Below are positions 40,909 through 49,053 of a DNA stretch of 58,476 nucleotides, piece after piece; position 1 is the first letter of the stretch; each line of letters begins with the position of its first letter. Source of the DNA: Sulfuriflexus sp032250955 (GTDB taxonomy: Bacteria; Pseudomonadota; Gammaproteobacteria; AKS1); contig NZ_JAVVES010000007.1 of NCBI RefSeq assembly GCF_032250955.1, positions 1 through 58,476 of the forward strand. Reading direction: 5' to 3'. A program made the position numbers and the translations under genes. The notes beneath the pieces are model-generated. The model had not been told where the DNA came from. It ran no database searches and saw only the letters and a list, made by a program, of their open reading frames with translations.

Positions 40909-41742
40909 CTAGATCGCGACAGGGGCCTTGATGTGCGGATGGGCTTTATAAGCAATCAATTCAAAGTCTTCAAAACGGAAGGCAAAGATATCTTTCACCG
41001 CGGGGTTGATCTTCATGGTTGGCAACGCATAAGGGGTGCGACTGAGTTGCTCTTCCACCTGTGCGGCATGGTTGCTGTAAAGATGGGCATCGCCCAGAGT
41101 ATGGATAAAGTCACCGAGCTGCAGCTCACAGACCTGTGCCAGCATCATGGTCAGCAATGCATAGGAGGCAATATTGAACGGCACGCCGAGGAAGATATCC
41201 GCACTGCGCTGATAGAGCTGGCAGGAAAGTTTGCCATCAGCGACATAGAACTGGATAAAGGCATGGCAGGGGGCCAGTGCCATCTTCTGCCGTTTGACGT
41301 TTTCCTGCGGGGAGATGCTTTCGTCGGGCAGGTCCGCTACGTTCCAGGCATTAATGATGATGCGGCGCGAGTCCGGATTATGCTTTAACTGTTCAACAAC
41401 GGTCCGGACCTGATCGATGTGACGCCCATCGGGGGTCGGCCAGTTACGCCACTGGTAACCATACACGGGACCGAGATCCCCGTTCTCATCCGCCCACTCG
41501 TCCCAGATCTTCACGCCGTTGTCTTTCAGGTAGCGGGTATTGGTGTCACCCTTCAGGAACCATAACAACTCATGAATAATCGAGGGCAGGTGGCACTTCT
41601 TGGTGGTCACCAGCGGGAAACCCTGCTGCAGGTCAAAGCGCATCTGGTAACCAAACACACTTTTTGTGCCGGTGCCGGTGCGGTCGCCCTTTTGCGTGCC
41701 GTTATCGCGCACGTGGCGCATGAGTTCGAGATACTGCTGCAT
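40909..41742 (-). CDS. thyA: Thymidylate synthase
   Basis: ThyA methylates dUMP to dTMP using methylene-tetrahydrofolate. The 277-residue protein has RTGTGTKSVFGYQMRFDL, the catalytic Cys in LAPCHAFIQFYV, RSADIFLGVPFNIASYALL and LGDAHLYSNH. It is somewhat longer than the 264-residue E. coli enzyme because about a dozen residues (ESISPQENVKRQ) lie before the catalytic loop, an insert seen in some proteobacterial ThyA. It is downstream of lgt on the same strand, as in E. coli (lgt-thyA). Confidence 0.97.
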   Translation of the reverse strand: MQQYLELMRHVRDNGTQKGDRTGTGTKSVFGYQMRFDLQQGFPLVTTKKCHLPSIIHELLWFLKGDTNTRYLKDNGVKIWDEWADENGDLGPVYGYQWRNWPTPDGRHIDQVRTVVEQLKHNPDSRRIIINAWNVADLPDESISPQENVKRQKMALAPCHAFIQFYVADGKLSCQLYQRSADIFLGVPFNIASYALLTMMLAQVCELQLGDFIHTLGDAHLYSNHAAQVEEQLSRTPYALPTMKINPAVKDIFAFRFEDFELIAYKAHPHIKAPVAI

Positions 41743-41770
41743 GGTGCTGCTGTCTCCTGAAAACGTCTTC

Positions 41771-42556
41771 TTAATTATTCTTTGCTGACCGGTAGGCCCA
41801 CCACATGAGTGCGCCGCCGCCGATGATCATCGGCAACGACAGGGCCTGTCCCATGGTGAACCAGTCAAAGGCCAGGTAGCCGAGCTGCCGGTCCGGTTCA
41901 CGCACAAACTCGACCAGGAAGCGGAAACTGCCATAGCCAAGCAGAAACAGACCCGAGACCGCCATGCGTGGCGGGGCCTTATTGCTAAACCACCAGAGCA
42001 TGACAAACAGCACCACGCCCTCGAGGAAAAACTCGTACAACATCGACGGGTGACGTGGCAACGGCCCGCCCGTGGGGAAGACCACGGCCCAGGGCAGATC
42101 CGACACCTTGCCCCACAACTCGGCATTGATATAGTTACCGATGCGTCCCGCGCCGAGACCGAGCGGCACCAGTGGCGCCACAAAGTCGGCAACCTCGAAA
42201 AAGCCTTTCCGGTACCGGCGGCCGAACAGCCACATCGCGATCAGCACGCCGATCAAGCCGCCATGGAAGGACATGCCGCCCTTCCAGACCTCCCAGAACT
42301 GCGAGGCCTCGCCCGCCGGCAAAAACGGGTTGTAGAACAGCATATAACCAAGCCGGCCACCGGCGATGACCCCGACCGCGGCATAGAAGATGATGTCGCT
42401 GACCTGCTCGGCATTCCAGCCCGAGCCCGGCTGACGGGCACGCACGGTCCCCAGCCACCAGGCCAGCGCGAAACCGGCGAGGTAGGTGATGCCGTACCAA
42501 TGAACCTTGAAGGAACCGATACTGAAGGCAACCGGGTCGATATCGTGAATAATCAT
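41771..42556 (-). CDS. lgt: Prolipoprotein diacylglyceryl transferase
   Basis: Lgt attaches diacylglycerol from phosphatidylglycerol to the lipobox cysteine of prelipoproteins, the first step of lipoprotein maturation in the inner membrane. The 261-residue protein has about seven helices and the signature GAGRIGNYINAELWG, with HWYGITYLAGF near the N terminus and MSFHGGLIGV (catalytic His). It is followed by thyA 28 bp downstream. Confidence 0.97.
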   Translation of the reverse strand: MIIHDIDPVAFSIGSFKVHWYGITYLAGFALAWWLGTVRARQPGSGWNAEQVSDIIFYAAVGVIAGGRLGYMLFYNPFLPAGEASQFWEVWKGGMSFHGGLIGVLIAMWLFGRRYRKGFFEVADFVAPLVPLGLGAGRIGNYINAELWGKVSDLPWAVVFPTGGPLPRHPSMLYEFFLEGVVLFVMLWWFSNKAPPRMAVSGLFLLGYGSFRFLVEFVREPDRQLGYLAFDWFTMGQALSLPMIIGGGALMWWAYRSAKNN

Positions 42557-42586
42557 AAGTTAATTATCTTAACACGCCGTCCGCCG

Positions 42587-43789
42587 TCAGGGGCGGAACA
42601 CGCGGAGGATGAAGGTCTTAAGGTAACGGGTCTCGGGGATGGCCGGATGCACGGGGTGATCCGGGCCCTGGTAGCGTTGCTCGAGTATCTGGTACTGGCA
42701 GCCAGTGTTACTGGCCGCCTGGGCCAGCAGGCGCAGGTACGCATCTTCGTGCAGGTGGTGCGAGCAGGACGAGGTGACCAGAATGCCGTCTTTCCCCAGC
42801 AGGCGCATGGCCTGTTCATTGATACGCCGGTAGGCCTGCTGCCCGGCCTTCACATCCTTGCGACGCTTGATAAAGGCCGGCGGGTCCACATTCACGACCT
42901 CAAAGTGATCGTCACCATCGCTACGCAGCGACTTCATGACCTCGAAGGCGTCACCCTTCATGACCGTGACCTTATCGCCAAGACCATTCTGTTCGGCATT
43001 GGCCGTGATGCCGGCACAGGCCGTGGCCGAGGCATCCACGCAGGTCACGGCGCGGGCACCAGCGGCCGCCGCGCCGATTCCCCAGGCGCCGAGATAGGCG
43101 AACACATCCAGTACCCGCGCCTCGCGGACATATTCGCGCAGGCGCAGGCGGTTATCACGCTGGTCAAAGAACCAGCCGGTCTTTTGCCCTTCCAGTACCG
43201 GCACTCGGTAACGCAGCCCGCCCTCTTCGACCTCGACCACATCCGGGACGTCTCCAAAGGCCGGCGCGACGTAAGTCTCCAGGCCCTCCTGTTCGCGGGC
43301 ACTGCTGTCATTACGCCACAACACGGCCTGCGGCTTAACAACCTCGAGCAGGGCCGCAAGCAGGGTCTCGCGCGCCTGCTCCATACCGGCCGTGGTGATC
43401 TGTATCACACAGAGTCCGGCATAACGGTCGATCACCACACCGGGCAGGCCATCGGCCTCCGCGAAGACGAGGCGGTAATAGGGTTTCGGGTACAGACGTT
43501 CGCGCAATAGCAAGGCCCGCTGTAAATGTTGTACAAAGTACGCATGGTCCAGCGCCTGGCCGGGCCAGGTGCTGATAAGGCGGGCACAGATAAGGGAGTG
43601 AGGGTTCACATACGCCGTCCCCAGCGGCTTGCCATTGTGGGCCAGGACAGTCACCAGCTTACCGGCCTCAAGGCCGGGCAACGGCGTCACCTGTGTATCG
43701 ACCTCGTTACTGTATACCCACAGGTGGCCGGCTCGCAGGCGGCGATCTTCTTTTTTCTTTAGCTGCAAAACATCTATATTTTTATTCAT
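42587..43789 (-). CDS. rlmI: 23S rRNA cytosine methyltransferase, RlmI family
   Basis: This 400-residue protein has an N-terminal PUA RNA-binding domain (about 1-80, RRLRAGHLWVYSNEV) and a C-terminal Rossmann methyltransferase domain with VLDVFAYLGAWGIGAAAAGA, NVDPPAFIKRRKDVKAG and VTSSCSHHL (candidate catalytic Cys). RlmI methylates C1962 of 23S rRNA; the full-length pattern supports this, although related enzymes act on other cytosines. It precedes lgt by 30 bp on the same strand. Confidence 0.87.
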   Translation of the reverse strand: MNKNIDVLQLKKKEDRRLRAGHLWVYSNEVDTQVTPLPGLEAGKLVTVLAHNGKPLGTAYVNPHSLICARLISTWPGQALDHAYFVQHLQRALLLRERLYPKPYYRLVFAEADGLPGVVIDRYAGLCVIQITTAGMEQARETLLAALLEVVKPQAVLWRNDSSAREQEGLETYVAPAFGDVPDVVEVEEGGLRYRVPVLEGQKTGWFFDQRDNRLRLREYVREARVLDVFAYLGAWGIGAAAAGARAVTCVDASATACAGITANAEQNGLGDKVTVMKGDAFEVMKSLRSDGDDHFEVVNVDPPAFIKRRKDVKAGQQAYRRINEQAMRLLGKDGILVTSSCSHHLHEDAYLRLLAQAASNTGCQYQILEQRYQGPDHPVHPAIPETRYLKTFILRVFRP

Positions 43790-44272
43790 GGCTGGAGATT
43801 GTACCGGTTGCGTCAGCCGTGCAGGAATAAAAACAGGCCGTGAATCATGAAAATGCGCTCTTGCCGCTGCTGACCTGCCCCGCTGGAGCCGGTATCAGGA
43901 ACATGATGTTGAACGGAGCCACAAGGGACAATGCGATGACAGAAAACCCAGCGGGCGCGATGCACCGATCTTCGCCGTGTCGGTAGCACATGTACGGTTT
44001 CCCTCTCGGCACGCCTACGCCAGATGCTGGAAAAATGCAGTTTACGCGCCTTAAAAACTATCTCATTGTTTTACAAGGTAATTTTATATTCAGAAGCCCC
44101 TTCACAGAATAGTTATATTCTCATATAATGCTGGCTTACTACATTTTGCATTATTTCAAGTTGTATTATATATACAACATTGTTTCATAAAAACAACTAA
44201 GCGCTGTTTTATGCAATGAAGAATAATAATGAGCATGGTGAAAGAATCCTTGCCCGCAGGAGATAAGCTCTA
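43790..44272. other. AT-rich intergenic region
   Basis: No supported gene lies in these 483 bp. From 44040 onward the sequence is strikingly AT-rich compared with the window. It includes the palindrome GTTGTA-N7-TACAAC (44160-44178) and several TATAAT-like hexamers (for example 44124-44129), so it is probably a promoter region for the small membrane protein that follows. An AGGAG ribosome site lies just before 44273. Confidence 0.5.
44160..44178. promoter_or_regulatory. Palindrome GTTGTA-N7-TACAAC, possible operator
   Basis: A perfect 6-bp inverted repeat with a 7-base TA-only spacer lies 95 bp before the start of the small membrane-protein gene. Its symmetry and position suggest a regulator site, but I cannot name the regulator. 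Confidence 0.35.
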
Positions 44273-44572
44273 ATGAATATCGACGTTTTCACCTTTATTA
44301 CCGCATGCGCCATCCTGATCATGTTCTATTGCCTGTGGCTGACCCTGAAGCTGAAAAGCAGCATCCCCGGTGGTCTGGTAGGTAAGAAATGGGGGATGCT
44401 CACCGCGCTGGTCAGCCTGTTTACCCTCGGTTACCTGGCCACCCCGTTCTTCAACCAGCTCCCTGAAGACATGCTGCGCCTGATCGTGGCACTCATCTTC
44501 CTGTTCGGGGCTATTTATGTGGTCATCACGGTCAAGCTCATTCATACCGTCATTACAGAATTAATGGAGTAA
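44273..44572 (+). CDS. Small inner-membrane protein with three predicted helices
   Basis: This 99-residue protein is very hydrophobic, with helices at about 5-25, 40-60 and 70-92, short basic loops (KLKSS, VGKKWG) and an acidic end. I recognise no family. It starts MNID, as does the gene 25 bp downstream, and both have good ribosome sites (AGGAG here), so they form a two-gene operon closed by a terminator. Confidence 0.65.
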   Translation: MNIDVFTFITACAILIMFYCLWLTLKLKSSIPGGLVGKKWGMLTALVSLFTLGYLATPFFNQLPEDMLRLIVALIFLFGAIYVVITVKLIHTVITELME

Positions 44573-44597
44573 TCGCCTGTTTCAGGGGGATACACAC

Positions 44598-45146
44598 ATG
44601 AATATCGACATCCTGTATAGCCGCACCGATAAGGGCCACAGCGCCCTTACCGACAAGTATATGAATCTGCCGCATTCCCTTAAGCGGGCACTGATCATTG
44701 TCGATGGTTCCCGGGATGTCGGTGAACTCCATACCATGGCGCCCTTGTACGATGACCTGGATGAAGCCCTGCAGACACTCGAGTCGGAAGGCTTTATTGA
44801 GCCGTCTGCGAGAAAAAGCCGGCATCAGCCGAAATCGGCGACGACAAACAAACCCGGGGCGGTAGGGAAAACAGGCTCTGAAGCAAGCCATACTGATCGC
44901 AACAAGAGCATCAAGTGGCGGCTGATCAGCCTTATCCAGGTTGAGTTAGGCTCGAAACTGGATCCGAAAATCAAGGCGACGGCAGAGAAAATGATCCGTG
45001 ATATTTCCGCCCTCGCGGAAGACTATGATGCCCTCAGTGTCGCGTGGAAAAAGTGTGTAAAGGTGACCAAGATCACCATTGACGAGGAGCTGGCCGAGAC
45101 GATCCGCCGTCGCGGCGAAGAGCTACTTGTGCAATTAAAAAATTAA
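44598..45146 (+). CDS. Hypothetical protein with winged-helix-like N terminus
   Basis: This 182-residue cytoplasmic protein has a region (about 12-70: LPHSLKRALIIVDGSRDVGELHTMAP, in pieces, then LQTLESEGFIEP) like the winged-helix-type N-terminal modules that read as sensors of group state in some proteobacterial regulators. A low-complexity Lys/Ser/Thr linker (about 72-105) separates it from a helical C-terminal half (KIKATAEKMIRDISALAEDYDAL). No DNA-binding claim can be made. GGGGG precedes the ATG. Function unknown. Confidence 0.65.
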   Translation: MNIDILYSRTDKGHSALTDKYMNLPHSLKRALIIVDGSRDVGELHTMAPLYDDLDEALQTLESEGFIEPSARKSRHQPKSATTNKPGAVGKTGSEASHTDRNKSIKWRLISLIQVELGSKLDPKIKATAEKMIRDISALAEDYDALSVAWKKCVKVTKITIDEELAETIRRRGEELLVQLKN

Positions 45147-45173
45147 ATCGACAACCTTCTCCGTTCCACATTT

Positions 45174-45200
45174 GCCGTGCCTAGCGCACGGCTTTTTTTT
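45174..45200 (+). terminator. Rho-independent terminator after the two-gene operon
   Basis: GCCGTGC-CTAGC-GCACGGC forms a perfect 7-bp GC-rich stem followed by eight T residues (45193-45200), 28 bp after the preceding stop codon. Confidence 0.92.
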
Positions 45201-45212
45201 GCCCTGACCCAT

Positions 45213-45301
45213 CGGAGATGGGTAGGGTACTCATAATGAACCTCGTAGATGGCTCATAGAAGCTTTCCAAGCTTCATCATGAGTACCCTACTCCATTTCC
45301 A
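45213..45301. repeat. Intergenic inverted repeat with GTAGGGTACTCAT arms
   Basis: A perfect 13-bp inverted repeat, GTAGGGTACTCAT (45222-45234) and its reverse complement (45279-45291), extends with mismatches to about 20 bp. A nested AAGCTT-TCC-AAGCTT motif lies in the loop. There is no coding frame. It could be a small non-autonomous repeat or a structured RNA. Confidence 0.55.
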
Positions 45302-45599
45302 ATGTCGTCAGGGTATCTATGAGTGGTGAAATTATCAGCCACAGAAGCAACATAGACCGCACAAAACAGGAAGGTTACACGGATGAACCCTTCAGGGTTC
45401 TTTGCGCATCGAGGCCTTGTAACTTAGGTGAATGATTAGTAGTTCTATCAGAAGGCCAGGATGAAGGAGTAAATAAAACAATGTGTTATCGAATCTAAAT
45501 CCCCTCACCCTACCCCTCTCCCGGAGGGAGAGGGAATTAACGGGACAGCACTGAAATGAAGCCCCGAACGTGCCTCATAGAAAATAAGACCCGGTCAAC
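45302..45599. repeat. Intergenic stretch with CTCTCCC-type hairpin
   Basis: No gene is supported. At 45514-45534 the sequence CCCTCTCCC-GGA-GGGAGAGGG forms a perfect 9-bp stem, a hairpin type widespread between genes in proteobacteria. Upstream, CCCTTCAGGGTTC is a shorter hairpin. The rest shows nothing recognisable. Confidence 0.5.
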
Positions 45600-45824
45600 T
45601 CAGAGCCTGCGCAGCTCAAGCATCTTATTGTTTTCATCGGTCAAGAGTACAAACTGCCCTCTTATACCGTCCTTGGCTACATAGGGGCGAAGGGCCGCGG
45701 CCGGGAATTTAACCTTCAGCCCCTGGCGCGTGTTTACCAGCACGCTTTGCGCGCTACCCTGATAATAACGCAGGTAATCGGTCGCGCTTATCCGCAGACT
45801 AAAGTAATACTGCTTCTCTGCCAT
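45600..45824 (-). CDS. DUF2835 family protein
   Basis: This 74-residue protein matches DUF2835: YYFSLRISATDYLRYYQGSAQSVLV at the start, then LKVKFPAAALRPYV and GIRGQFVLLTDENNKMLELRRL. It is a small soluble beta-rich protein of unknown function found across gammaproteobacteria. It lies 38 bp before the lipoprotein gene end and is transcribed in the same direction. Confidence 0.85.
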   Translation of the reverse strand: MAEKQYYFSLRISATDYLRYYQGSAQSVLVNTRQGLKVKFPAAALRPYVAKDGIRGQFVLLTDENNKMLELRRL

Positions 45825-45862
45825 GGCTCGTCTGAAAGCTGGTTAAAGGTAGCGCGAGTATA

Positions 45863-46276
45863 TCAGTCTATGTCATGGATAATGTCAAAAACCACGCGGG
45901 TATCGCGGTTCATAAGTACGATATCGGTACCCACCTTTAGTCGCACGTAACCATTCGGTAGCGATGAAAGCCTTGCTTCGAGCGCGCCCGGCAGGCCACG
46001 CCCTTGCAGGCCTGGCGGCAGGCGCTCACGTTTCGCCAGCCCCGGAGGCAGGTTACCGCCGCGCTTGGCCAGACCCGGCGGAACGCGTTTGCTCTTGTTG
46101 TTTTTGCCGTGCTTGCGGTAGTAATCATGAATCAGGTCACGATCCCGATCATTGAAACGGATATCAACATGGGCATTTCTATCGTGCATGACCACGCGAC
46201 CCGATGTATTCGAGGGGGCCGTCACACAACCGACCAGGCCTGTGATGAATAACAAAAGAACTGCGAGATGTTTCAT
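45863..46276 (-). CDS. Lipoprotein with RcnB/CigR-like PPGL repeats
   Basis: This 137-residue protein has a lipoprotein signal (LLLFITGLVGCV, lipobox Cys17) and so should be anchored in the outer or inner membrane on the periplasmic side. Three PPGL repeats separated by basic residues (RVPPGLAKR, LPPGLAKR, LPPGLQGR) precede a C-terminal domain of the RcnB/CigR type (LPNGYVRLKVGTDIVLMNRDTRVVFDII). Family members include nickel/cobalt-related RcnB and the Salmonella anti-virulence protein CigR; the function here is unknown. The ATG at 46276 follows CGGAG; the frame continues upstream without a signal. Confidence 0.75.
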   Translation of the reverse strand: MKHLAVLLLFITGLVGCVTAPSNTSGRVVMHDRNAHVDIRFNDRDRDLIHDYYRKHGKNNKSKRVPPGLAKRGGNLPPGLAKRERLPPGLQGRGLPGALEARLSSLPNGYVRLKVGTDIVLMNRDTRVVFDIIHDID

Positions 46277-46353
46277 TTTTTTTGCTCCGTTATCGTTGCC
46301 TTTAACTATAGCAGTCTTCCGCCTCCCAGCCAGTGAATATGTCACGAAAACAC

Positions 46354-46968
46354 TTATTTCACCGCGACACCACGGTACATATAACCGATCAGCCGCGGGG
46401 TCCTCGGCATACAGAAGTTTTCCACGTCGAGTGAGGCAAAGCCGATCTTCTCGACCAGGGCACGAATATCCCGGTTCAGATGACAGCCATCGCCGATAAC
46501 CTGCTGTAGCGGGTCGAGTCGATGTTGCCAATGCTGGACTGCCGGGTCATCACAGAGGCCGTGTTCGAGGAAGATAAAGCGTCCACCCGGTTTCAATACC
46601 CGGTGCACTTCCTGTAAGGCCTGGTCAACGCCCTCGATACTGCACAGGGTCCAGGTGCTGACCACGGTATCAAAGCTGTTATCCGCCATCGGCAGGGATT
46701 CACCGCTCAGTTCACAGCGCTCTACTGTAATCGGACTTTGTGCAATGCGCGCATCTGCGTAACGACGCATACCGGGATTCGGATCAATGGCGGTGAGTTC
46801 AGAGACGCTCTCGGGGTAATGCGGCAGATTCAGGCCGCTGCCAAAACCGATCTCCAGCGCCCTGCCGGATACCCCGGCAAGCAACTGTTCGCGTTCACTG
46901 GCAAACGGCTCTCCGGACATCAGCCAGTTCATGCCCCAGGGAAACAGTACATTGGAATAGAAGCCCAT
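46354..46968 (-). CDS. Class I SAM-dependent methyltransferase
   Basis: This 204-residue methyltransferase has the UbiE/METTL7-like fold: GRALEIGFGSGLNL (SAM motif I), TAIDPNPGMRRYA (motif II), DNSFDTVVSTWTLCSI and LKPGGRFIFLEHG. The start MGFYSNVLFPWGMNWLM is typical of a small-molecule or lipid methyltransferase group, but the substrate cannot be told. It is not in an obvious operon. Confidence 0.8.
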   Translation of the reverse strand: MGFYSNVLFPWGMNWLMSGEPFASEREQLLAGVSGRALEIGFGSGLNLPHYPESVSELTAIDPNPGMRRYADARIAQSPITVERCELSGESLPMADNSFDTVVSTWTLCSIEGVDQALQEVHRVLKPGGRFIFLEHGLCDDPAVQHWQHRLDPLQQVIGDGCHLNRDIRALVEKIGFASLDVENFCMPRTPRLIGYMYRGVAVK

Positions 46969-47058
46969 ATTGACCTCGGAACATCATTATTAGCGGCTGC
47001 AAATATTGCCAGAAATCCATGATGCGTTACACAGGACTAACAACGAGAACTGATGAAA

Positions 47059-47847
47059 TCACTTACCCGCCATGGACAGGAAGGCCTTGCGATTCTCGGC
47101 AACATCGATCTCTTCGGCCAGTAACAGGTAAAGTTCGTTAACCGAGCTGGCCTGTTTGGCGGCACGTTCGACCAGTAATTTTGCCATCGGGCCGATGTAG
47201 GCAGCCAGGTGCGTTTGCGCACTTTCAAGGTGCTCCTGGTTAAGATCAACCACTGGCGCGGTGGTTTCAATAATGTGCCTTGGCCCGGCCTCTATCAATT
47301 TCAGGGCATTGGCATCATTTAATACTTCGTAAACGGCATGCTTGCGCACATGTTTATCTTCATGCATTCCGATGTAATTGAACATGTCCTCATAGTTTTC
47401 AGAGATAGCATTAACCACATCGAAATAGGAACGTGAGACGAGTAACTGGTCAGGTTGGGCGAAGGCCATAATGCGTTGGGCCACGTTAATAGCATCACCG
47501 ATCATGTTGCGCTGACCATTGATATCTTCAACAATCTTCACCGGACCAAGATTGATACCAGAACGTACACTATAGGCCATTTCACAATTTTCCGCCGATC
47601 GCATGAAGGCATTGCGCAGGCCGATAGCCAGATACAGGATGTCTTCCGGGTCACCTAGATAACAAATCGCGATGCCATCACCTGTATCAAGCTTGACACT
47701 ATCCTCGTCTGACAGGCAATCGATTGAATTGGTAATAACCGAGTTGAAATGGTCTTTTACCCGTATTTGATTTTCAATGGAGTGTCGCGAATAGCCGACA
47801 ATGTCCAGAAATAAAACACTACTTAACCATGTTCGGTTACTGCTCAT
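47059..47847 (-). CDS. Class III adenylate cyclase, soluble
   Basis: This 262-residue protein has one cyclase homology domain (about 8-190). The catalytic residues appear complete: metal-binding Asp in VLFLDIVGYS and in KLDTGDG, the adenine-specifying Lys52, Asp in MIGDAIN and the transition-state Asn/Arg in INVAQRI. It should therefore make cAMP. The C-terminal part is helical with no second domain. It lies 13 bp downstream of a membrane haem sensor gene whose output domain is missing, so the two probably form one signalling unit (inference). Confidence 0.85.
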   Translation of the reverse strand: MSSNRTWLSSVLFLDIVGYSRHSIENQIRVKDHFNSVITNSIDCLSDEDSVKLDTGDGIAICYLGDPEDILYLAIGLRNAFMRSAENCEMAYSVRSGINLGPVKIVEDINGQRNMIGDAINVAQRIMAFAQPDQLLVSRSYFDVVNAISENYEDMFNYIGMHEDKHVRKHAVYEVLNDANALKLIEAGPRHIIETTAPVVDLNQEHLESAQTHLAAYIGPMAKLLVERAAKQASSVNELYLLLAEEIDVAENRKAFLSMAGK

Positions 47848-47860
47848 ATTTATCCCCCGT

Positions 47861-48730
47861 CTAGGAAAGCATCTTCATTGCCTTTTCAAGGCTGATACGC
47901 ATACGTTCAAAGGACGTGGCCAGTTGCGTAATTTCGTCATTACCACGAGCGATGAAGGCTGGCGCGTCCATATTGCCATTGCTAACCTCATCAGCAATAT
48001 GGGACATTTTCACCACTGGCCGAATAATGAATTTTCTCAACATGAGGTTAAGCAGAACGAAGATGCACAGGAAGATTATCAGCATAGAGGCCATGAAAAT
48101 ACGGAATGTTTCATCAGCTTTCTTCACCGGCAAAGACAACGGTACACTGACGATCTGACTGCCAACTACTTCATTGTGCTGCCAGCCAAAACCATTGGCC
48201 TCCCCGTAAAGCTTGCGCATGCTCATGGGTGCACTGTCGACCGTGCTATGGCAGGCCAGACACGCCTCGTCGGTAATACGAATCGGGCGCGCCAGATACA
48301 GTGAGGTACCACCAGGGGTTTCACGTTCACCGATAACTTCTTTTATCTGATTATCATTGCTAAACTGCTGGATAATATCCGTTTCCCAGTCCGTGGCGCG
48401 ATCCCGCGGATTGGTCGGATTAAGTGTGGCTTCTTTGTAAGAGTACTCCGGATTCTTTTCCCGCAAGGCATTGAAGTTCTGGGTAGCAGCATAGGACGGC
48501 ACGGTCTGCGGCAGGAACTTCTTTTCCAACTGTTTGCTCAGCAACGGCTTGACTTCCTTGATGGTGTAAGAGCGTATAGCCAGTGCCGCCTCCATCATCA
48601 TGTCGGCATGCCGGATCACTTCCTCGCGGGCATTTTCCTGCAAAACGTAATTTGAAACATAGCCAACCACGCTCAGGCCAATCGCGAAGACGAACGCCAG
48701 AACCAGGTTAAATTTGGTGGAAATTGTCAT
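47861..48730 (-). CDS. Membrane haem-sensor protein (DUF3365/Tll0287-like) with HAMP and no output domain
   Basis: This 289-residue protein has an N-terminal helix (about 8-29), a periplasmic DUF3365/Tll0287-like domain (about 30-205) containing a c-type haem motif CLACH (157-161), a second helix (about 211-232) and a HAMP domain (about 235-285). It ends right after HAMP, lacking the kinase, cyclase or methyl-accepting domain that normally follows. The adenylate cyclase 13 bp downstream may be its output. The ATG at 48730 follows GGGGG; a GTG eight codons upstream is less likely. Confidence 0.82.
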   Translation of the reverse strand: MTISTKFNLVLAFVFAIGLSVVGYVSNYVLQENAREEVIRHADMMMEAALAIRSYTIKEVKPLLSKQLEKKFLPQTVPSYAATQNFNALREKNPEYSYKEATLNPTNPRDRATDWETDIIQQFSNDNQIKEVIGERETPGGTSLYLARPIRITDEACLACHSTVDSAPMSMRKLYGEANGFGWQHNEVVGSQIVSVPLSLPVKKADETFRIFMASMLIIFLCIFVLLNLMLRKFIIRPVVKMSHIADEVSNGNMDAPAFIARGNDEITQLATSFERMRISLEKAMKMLS

Positions 48731-49053
48731 ACTAAACCCCCGCTGCTCAGACACTTTTTTAGATTTTTACAGCCCCGCCATCATCCGGCACTGTGTCTTC
48801 AATGTCCATACCCTGAAAGATTCACCGCATCGATCCGAGGCCATGCGCAAGGAAAAACGACCATAAAGGCTGCTGTTCAGGGCAGCTGGCAAGGCTATCA
48901 GGCCTTGGATGGGCCGGGGGCGGCCATCCAGGGCATTGGCCTCTACAACCGCATGCCTCTGGGCGGCGAGGAGATGTGCAGGCCGTGATGGCCGAAGCAT
49001 TGTTGCCCGCCGCTGGATTTATAGCCGGGGTTTTGTTGTCCCCTTAATAAAAC
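48731..49053. other. Intergenic stretch without recognisable features
   Basis: These 323 bp separate the haem-sensor gene from the sugar-kinase gene. A 77-codon open frame on the minus strand (48767-49000) has Arg/Ala-biased composition and no ribosome site, so I do not call it. No hairpin with a T run is evident. Confidence 0.45.

Noticed and set aside
42050..43510. A 486-codon open frame on the plus strand opposite lgt and rlmI
   Set aside because: It spans two genes that are certain on the minus strand and shows no domain of its own.
48767..49000. A 77-codon frame on the minus strand between the haem sensor and the kinase
   Set aside because: No ribosome site, Arg/Ala-rich composition and no recognisable pattern; read as chance.
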